From an uncultured Oscillospiraceae bacterium (GTDB lineage: Bacteria > Bacillota > Clostridia > Oscillospirales > Ruminococcaceae), in the NCBI GenBank assembly GCA_934466455.1, contig CAKSLF010000021.1, forward strand, positions 1-20,224: 20,224 bases of DNA, in the 5' to 3' direction. Position 1 is the first letter of the stretch; each line of letters opens with the position of its first letter. Below the pieces are notes generated by a model. It ran no database searches. It was not told where the DNA came from and saw only the letters and a list, made by a program, of their open reading frames with translations. A program made the position numbers and the translations under genes. Below, piece by piece: positions 20,151 through 20,224 of this stretch.

Positions 20151-20224
20151 CTCCCCTTTAGGGGAGGTGCCGCCGCAGCGGCGGAGGGGGTTGTGATATA
20201 CCGCTTACCTTGCAGAGCGGCTTT
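20151..20224 (-). repeat. A-type repeat, copy A5 (cut by the window end)
   Basis: Inverted A copy starting with CTCCCC-TTTA-GGGGAG. The linker between B7 and A5 is conserved with 3933-3970. The 19902-20224 stretch holds only B and A modules. Confidence 0.85.

Noticed and set aside
1..20224. A1 (plus) and A5 (minus) as ends of a 20-kb invertible segment
   Set aside because: Opposite-facing A copies also occur inside the window, so the placement at the two ends is likely a chance of the window cut.

Overview
The window looks like the chromosome of an endospore-forming Bacillota, most likely an uncultured class Clostridia (Oscillospiraceae/Ruminococcaceae-like) bacterium. The grounds are the sporulation and germination genes (spoVAC-spoVAD-spoVAE, gpr, spoIIP), strong GGAGG ribosome binding sites with frequent TTG/GTG starts, sigma-A type promoters, roughly even GC content, and intergenic regions packed with short palindromic dispersed repeats. 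No rRNA, tRNA, CRISPR array, transposase or phage gene was seen.

Layout. 1-1660: an A-type repeat, then cysS (cysteinyl-tRNA synthetase) closed by a hairpin terminator. 1743-3305 (minus): a two-gene unit made of a membrane-anchored G5/3D-domain cell-wall protein and a GNAT acetyltransferase, read from a consensus promoter. 3306-4207: repeat mosaic. 4208-5377: iron-type alcohol dehydrogenase with a perfect terminator. 5441-6193: repeat mosaic. 6431-6883 (minus): DIP1984-family protein. 6884-7524: repeat mosaic. 7556-7714 (minus): a 52-residue zinc-ribbon protein with its own promoter. 8017-9102 (minus): three back-to-back half-length TauE/SafE permease genes, two of them a recent tandem duplication. 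9203-11114 (plus): spoVAC, a terminator, spoVAD and spoVAE. 11169-11435 (minus): rpsT with a strong promoter. 11664-12449 (plus): gpr. 12443-12745 (minus): small membrane protein. 12865-14180: an array of four 63-bp promoter-bearing repeats, one interval of which is a complete fic gene. 14254-14377: duplicated 3' end of spoIIP. 14409-15584 (minus): spoIIP. 15745-16869 (plus): M50-like zinc metalloprotease. 16946-19824 (minus): two tandem paralogous lipoproteins. 19825-20224: repeat mosaic.

How the genes relate. The 9.2-15.6 kb core is a sporulation/germination neighbourhood. SpoVAC/AD/AE move dipicolinic acid into and out of the spore, GPR degrades SASP proteins at germination, and SpoIIP cuts peptidoglycan during engulfment. 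In Bacillus, rpsT-gpr-spoIIP is a conserved block. Here spoIIP is inverted and separated from gpr by a small membrane gene and the repeat-flanked fic cassette, so this interval has been rearranged.

Most unusual signals: (1) the fic gene lies exactly between two copies of a 63-bp repeat, each copy carrying a full promoter, with two further copies separated by 33-bp hairpin spacers; (2) a dispersed element (B) has conserved ends but a central hairpin whose sequence changes between copies while its pairing is kept; (3) B, C and A modules occur in the same order as a composite in both orientations; (4) the octamer GTGCTCAA/TTGAGCAC occurs 14 times in several reading frames and outside genes, where about 0.6 would be expected by chance.
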